A stretch of DNA of 64,000 nt from Ensifer sp. BR816. Its GTDB lineage: Bacteria; Pseudomonadota; Alphaproteobacteria; Rhizobiales; Rhizobiaceae. The DNA lies in NCBI RefSeq assembly GCF_000378985.1, contig NZ_KB905370.1:2735210-2799209 (forward strand), read 5' to 3'. The position numbers and the translations under genes are program-made. Below are positions 61,275-64,000 of this stretch, one piece after another. Under the pieces are notes generated by a model. The model made no database searches and was not told the DNA's origin. It saw nothing but the letters and a program-made list of their open reading frames with translations. Positions within the stretch are counted from its first letter, which is position 1, and every line of letters starts with the position of its first letter.

Positions 61275-64000
61275 TCACCGAACCACGGCCTGACGCGGCG
61301 TTCGCCTGCCGAACAGTTGCTTGACGCCGCGGGCGAGGCCTTCCATGTAGAGGTAGATCACCGGCGTCACGAAGAGCGTCAGCGGCTGCGAGACGAGCAG
61401 GCCGCCGACGACTGCGACGCCCAGCGGCTGGCGCAGTTCTGCGCTGGCGCCGCTGCCGAGTGCGACCGGCAGCGTGCCCATGAGCGCGGCGAGGGACGTC
61501 ATCAGGATCGGCCGGAACCGCATCAGGCACGCCCGGTGGATCGCCTGCTCGGCGGGCAGGCCCTCGCGCTGCAGTGAGAGCGCCACGTCGATCATCATGA
61601 TCGCATTTTTCTTGACGATGCCGATCAGCATCAACAGCCCGATGACGGCGATGATCGACAGGTCGAAGCCGCCAAGGCTGATCGCGATGAGCGCTCCGGA
61701 CGCTGCCGATGGCAGACCGGACAGGATCGTCAGCGGATGAATGAAGCTCTCGTAGAGAATGCCGAGCACGATATAGATCGTCAGGATCGCGCCGAGGATC
61801 AGCCAGGCCTGGTTGGCGACGGCATCCTGGAAAAGCTGCGCCGTGCCGTAGAAGCGGGTCGTCACATCCGACGGCATGCCGATCTCGGCCTTCAGGCGGC
61901 CGATTTCGTCGACGCTGTTGCCGAGCGCCACACCGGCCGGCAGGTTGTAGGAGATCGTCACGGCCGGCAATTGTCCGAGCTGGTTGACCGTCAGCGGCCC
62001 GGCGACCGTATCGACCCGCGCGAAGGTGCCGAGCGGCACCAGCCTGTTGTCGGCCGTCGGCACCTGCAGTTCGGCAAGCGTGGCGGCGGACCAGCGTCTT
62101 GCCGGATCGACCTCCATGATGACCTTGTAGCTGTCGCCGGAAGTGTAGATGGTCGAGATCTGCTCCGAGCCGAAGCCACCATAGAGCGTCGAGCGCAGCA
62201 CGTCCGTCGAAATGCCGAGTGCCGCGGCCTTGTCGCGGTCGACGACGAAACGTGCCTGCGGGGCATTGTTCTCGAGGTCTGTGCTGACATCGGTGAAGAA
62301 GGCGCGGTCGTCGCGCATCGCCTCCGTCAGCTTGTCCGCCCACTGGTTCATGGCCGCCGGGTCGAGGCTTTGGACGACAAGCTGATACTGGCTGGCGGAG
62401 CTGCGCGCGCCGACCGAGAGGTTCTGCACCGGCGTGATATAAGCCCTGATGCCGGCGATACTCGCGAGTGCCACACGCAATTCGGAAAGCACCTGAGGGA
62501 GCGCCGGCCGCGCGTTCTTCGGCTTCAATTCGACGAAGAGCCTGCCAGAGTTCAGCGCGGAGGAGCCTGCCCCGCCCGAGCCGATCGAGCTTGCCACATG
62601 CGCCACATAGGGCGAGCGGGCGAAGACGTCTTCGACCTTGGCCTGCAGCGCCGACATGGCGGCGAAGGAAATGTCCGTTCGCGCCTGCGTCGTCACCTGA
62701 AGCTGGCCGATATCTTCCTGCGGAAAGAATCCCTTCGGCGTGGCGCCGGCCTGATAGGCGGTCACGCCGATGCTCGCCAGGAACAGGACGAGGACCGCAA
62801 GTCGAGCGCGGATGCACAAGGTCAGCAGCCGCTCGTATCCACGCAGGAGTGCTTCGAAACCGCGCTCGAGCCGCGCGTCGAGGCCATGCCTGTCGTCGGC
62901 GTCGGCGGATTTATCGGGCAGGCGCGCTGCCAGCATCGGCGTCAGCGTCAGGGACACGAAAGCGGAGGCGAGGATGGAAATGGTGACGACGATGGCGAAC
63001 TCGTTGAAGATTTTGCCGATCACGCCGCCCATCAACAGAACCGGAATGAAGACTGCGACCAGAGAGAGCGAAATCGCGATGATGGTGAAGCCGATTTCGC
63101 GCGAGGCGGCGATCGCTGCCTCGAAGGCGCCCTGTCCCTTCTCCTCCATATACCGGACGATGTTCTCCAGCATGACGATGGCATCGTCGACGACGAGGCC
63201 GACGGAGAGCGTCAGCGCCAACAGGGAAATGTTGTCGATCGAGAAGCCGAGGGCATACATGACCGCGAACGTGGCGATGATCGAGATCGGCACGGCGAGC
63301 GCCGGAATGAGCGTTGCCCACAGGCGGCGCACGAAGATGAAGATCACCAGGATCACCAGTGCGATCGTCAGGCCCAGCGTGAATTCGACGTCGTCGACGG
63401 CGCCCCGGACGGAGACGGAGCGGTCGTTGAGCGTCTCCAGCGACGCTCCCGCCGGCAGGGACTGGCGGAACGTCGGCAGCATCGCCTTGACCTTGTCGAC
63501 GACCGCCACCGTATTGGCATCCGGCTGGCGCTGGATGGCGAGGATGATCGCCCGCGCGCCGTCATGCCAGCTTGCGGTCTGGGTGTTGGCGACCGAGTCG
63601 ATCACCTTGGTCACGTCGCCAAGTCGGACTGCCTTGCCGTCCGCAGTCTTGATGATCACCTTCGAGAAGGCGGCGGCATTCTCCAATTGCGTGTCGGCGA
63701 CGATGGTCACCTGCCGCCCGGTCGACTGCACCGTGCCGAGCGGCGAATTGTCGTTTGCCGCGGCGATCGCGGTCTGCAGCTGCGTGAGCGAGATGCCGCG
63801 CGCGGCAAGGGCGTCGGGATCGATCTCGATGCGCACGGCAAATTGCTGGCTGCCGAAGATCGAGACTTCCGCAACGCCTTCGAGGGTCGAAAGCGACGGC
63901 GAGATCACCTGCTGGGCAAAGGCATCGAGCTTGGTGAGCGGCACGGTATCGCTCTTCAAGGCCAGAAGCAGCACCGGCGCATCGGCCGGGTTGACCTTGC
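61275..64000 (-). CDS. RND multidrug efflux transporter (AcrB/MdtBC type), N-terminus outside the window
   Basis: About 908 residues of an RND inner-membrane pump; the first roughly 120 residues lie beyond the right edge. The visible part starts KVNPADAPVLLLALKS and includes the first periplasmic domain, LSVGLVVDDAIVMLENIVR (the Asp-Asp proton relay in the fourth segment), ATPKGFFPQEDIGQL between the two halves, and GLLMLIGIVKKNAIMMID in the second half. The C-terminus is VKQLFGRRTPRQAVVR. The pump type resembles MdtB/MdtC-like heteromeric transporters; the adaptor protein and any partner pump are presumably upstream outside the window. Confidence 0.9.
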   Translation of the reverse strand, partial: KVNPADAPVLLLALKSDTVPLTKLDAFAQQVISPSLSTLEGVAEVSIFGSQQFAVRIEIDPDALAARGISLTQLQTAIAAANDNSPLGTVQSTGRQVTIVADTQLENAAAFSKVIIKTADGKAVRLGDVTKVIDSVANTQTASWHDGARAIILAIQRQPDANTVAVVDKVKAMLPTFRQSLPAGASLETLNDRSVSVRGAVDDVEFTLGLTIALVILVIFIFVRRLWATLIPALAVPISIIATFAVMYALGFSIDNISLLALTLSVGLVVDDAIVMLENIVRYMEEKGQGAFEAAIAASREIGFTIIAISLSLVAVFIPVLLMGGVIGKIFNEFAIVVTISILASAFVSLTLTPMLAARLPDKSADADDRHGLDARLERGFEALLRGYERLLTLCIRARLAVLVLFLASIGVTAYQAGATPKGFFPQEDIGQLQVTTQARTDISFAAMSALQAKVEDVFARSPYVAHVASSIGSGGAGSSALNSGRLFVELKPKNARPALPQVLSELRVALASIAGIRAYITPVQNLSVGARSSASQYQLVVQSLDPAAMNQWADKLTEAMRDDRAFFTDVSTDLENNAPQARFVVDRDKAAALGISTDVLRSTLYGGFGSEQISTIYTSGDSYKVIMEVDPARRWSAATLAELQVPTADNRLVPLGTFARVDTVAGPLTVNQLGQLPAVTISYNLPAGVALGNSVDEIGRLKAEIGMPSDVTTRFYGTAQLFQDAVANQAWLILGAILTIYIVLGILYESFIHPLTILSGLPSAASGALIAISLGGFDLSIIAVIGLLMLIGIVKKNAIMMIDVALSLQREGLPAEQAIHRACLMRFRPILMTSLAALMGTLPVALGSGASAELRQPLGVAVVGGLLVSQPLTLFVTPVIYLYMEGLARGVKQLFGRRTPRQAVVR

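Noticed and set aside
1..64000. CRISPR arrays, rRNA, tRNA, complete insertion sequences or phage genes
   Set aside because: No regularly spaced repeats, no cloverleaf or rRNA-like sequence and no transposase, integrase or phage protein was seen.

Overview
The window looks like part of a large replicon (chromosome or, more likely, a pSymB-type megaplasmid) of a Rhizobiaceae alphaproteobacterium close to Sinorhizobium/Ensifer. Reasons: high GC with dense gene packing, an ExoF-like exopolysaccharide export protein, an ActP/HmrR copper locus, a catabolic inositol cluster, a TRAP/mannonate dehydratase cluster, and copies of a short intergenic repeat that I recognise from Sinorhizobium genomes. The genus is an inference; no rRNA or housekeeping marker is present.

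Bases 1-33650 form a surface-polysaccharide region. It opens with an ExoF-like exporter, an ExoY-type sugar transferase, a PIG-L deacetylase, a DegT/AHBA aminotransferase and an SGNH hydrolase. An AAC(6')-like acetyltransferase follows in a lower-GC patch, then two GT4 glycosyltransferases around a large MscS channel, a polysaccharide-deacetylase-like protein and a metallo-beta-lactamase-fold hydrolase. The middle part (13.3-18.6 kb) holds a DUF3095 protein that looks like a nucleotide-cyclase relative, a UDP-sugar dehydrogenase, a clear class III nucleotide cyclase and a secreted polysaccharide-lyase-like protein. Next is a five-domain peptide/oligosaccharide ABC importer (18.9-24.9 kb), a run of three glycosyltransferases, a methyltransferase, a 903-residue ABC-exporter-like protein that has lost essentially every catalytic ATPase residue, a stand-alone cyclic-nucleotide-binding protein and an FkbM methyltransferase. 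I read this as a polysaccharide assembly locus that may be controlled by cyclic nucleotides.

Bases 33661-37340 are a copper-resistance unit on the minus strand: ActP/CopA P-type ATPase, an HmrR/CueR regulator and a DUF411 protein, with a textbook MerR-type 19-bp-spacer promoter in front of actP.

Bases 37481-52461 are an inositol-type catabolic locus. A LacI-family regulator is divergent from a binding protein, two permeases and an ATPase, followed by IolH-like, IolG-like and second Gfo/Idh/MocA proteins, a TIM-barrel isomerase, an IolC-DUF2090 fusion, IolD, IolB and another TIM-barrel protein. Canonical IolE and IolA are not in the window. Strong hairpins separate several cistrons, including a complete intrinsic terminator just before the 45976 gene.

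Bases 52731-54938 (minus strand) carry a small nitric-oxide-response unit: a DUF6522-like small protein, NnrS and the iron-sulfur repair protein DnrN/RIC, with an FNR/NNR-like box upstream. Bases 55155-61274 are a sugar-acid locus: FadR-type GntR regulator, TRAP transporter (DctP, DctQ, DctM), L-idonate/zinc dehydrogenase and mannonate dehydratase. The window ends inside a minus-strand RND multidrug efflux pump (N-terminus cut off).
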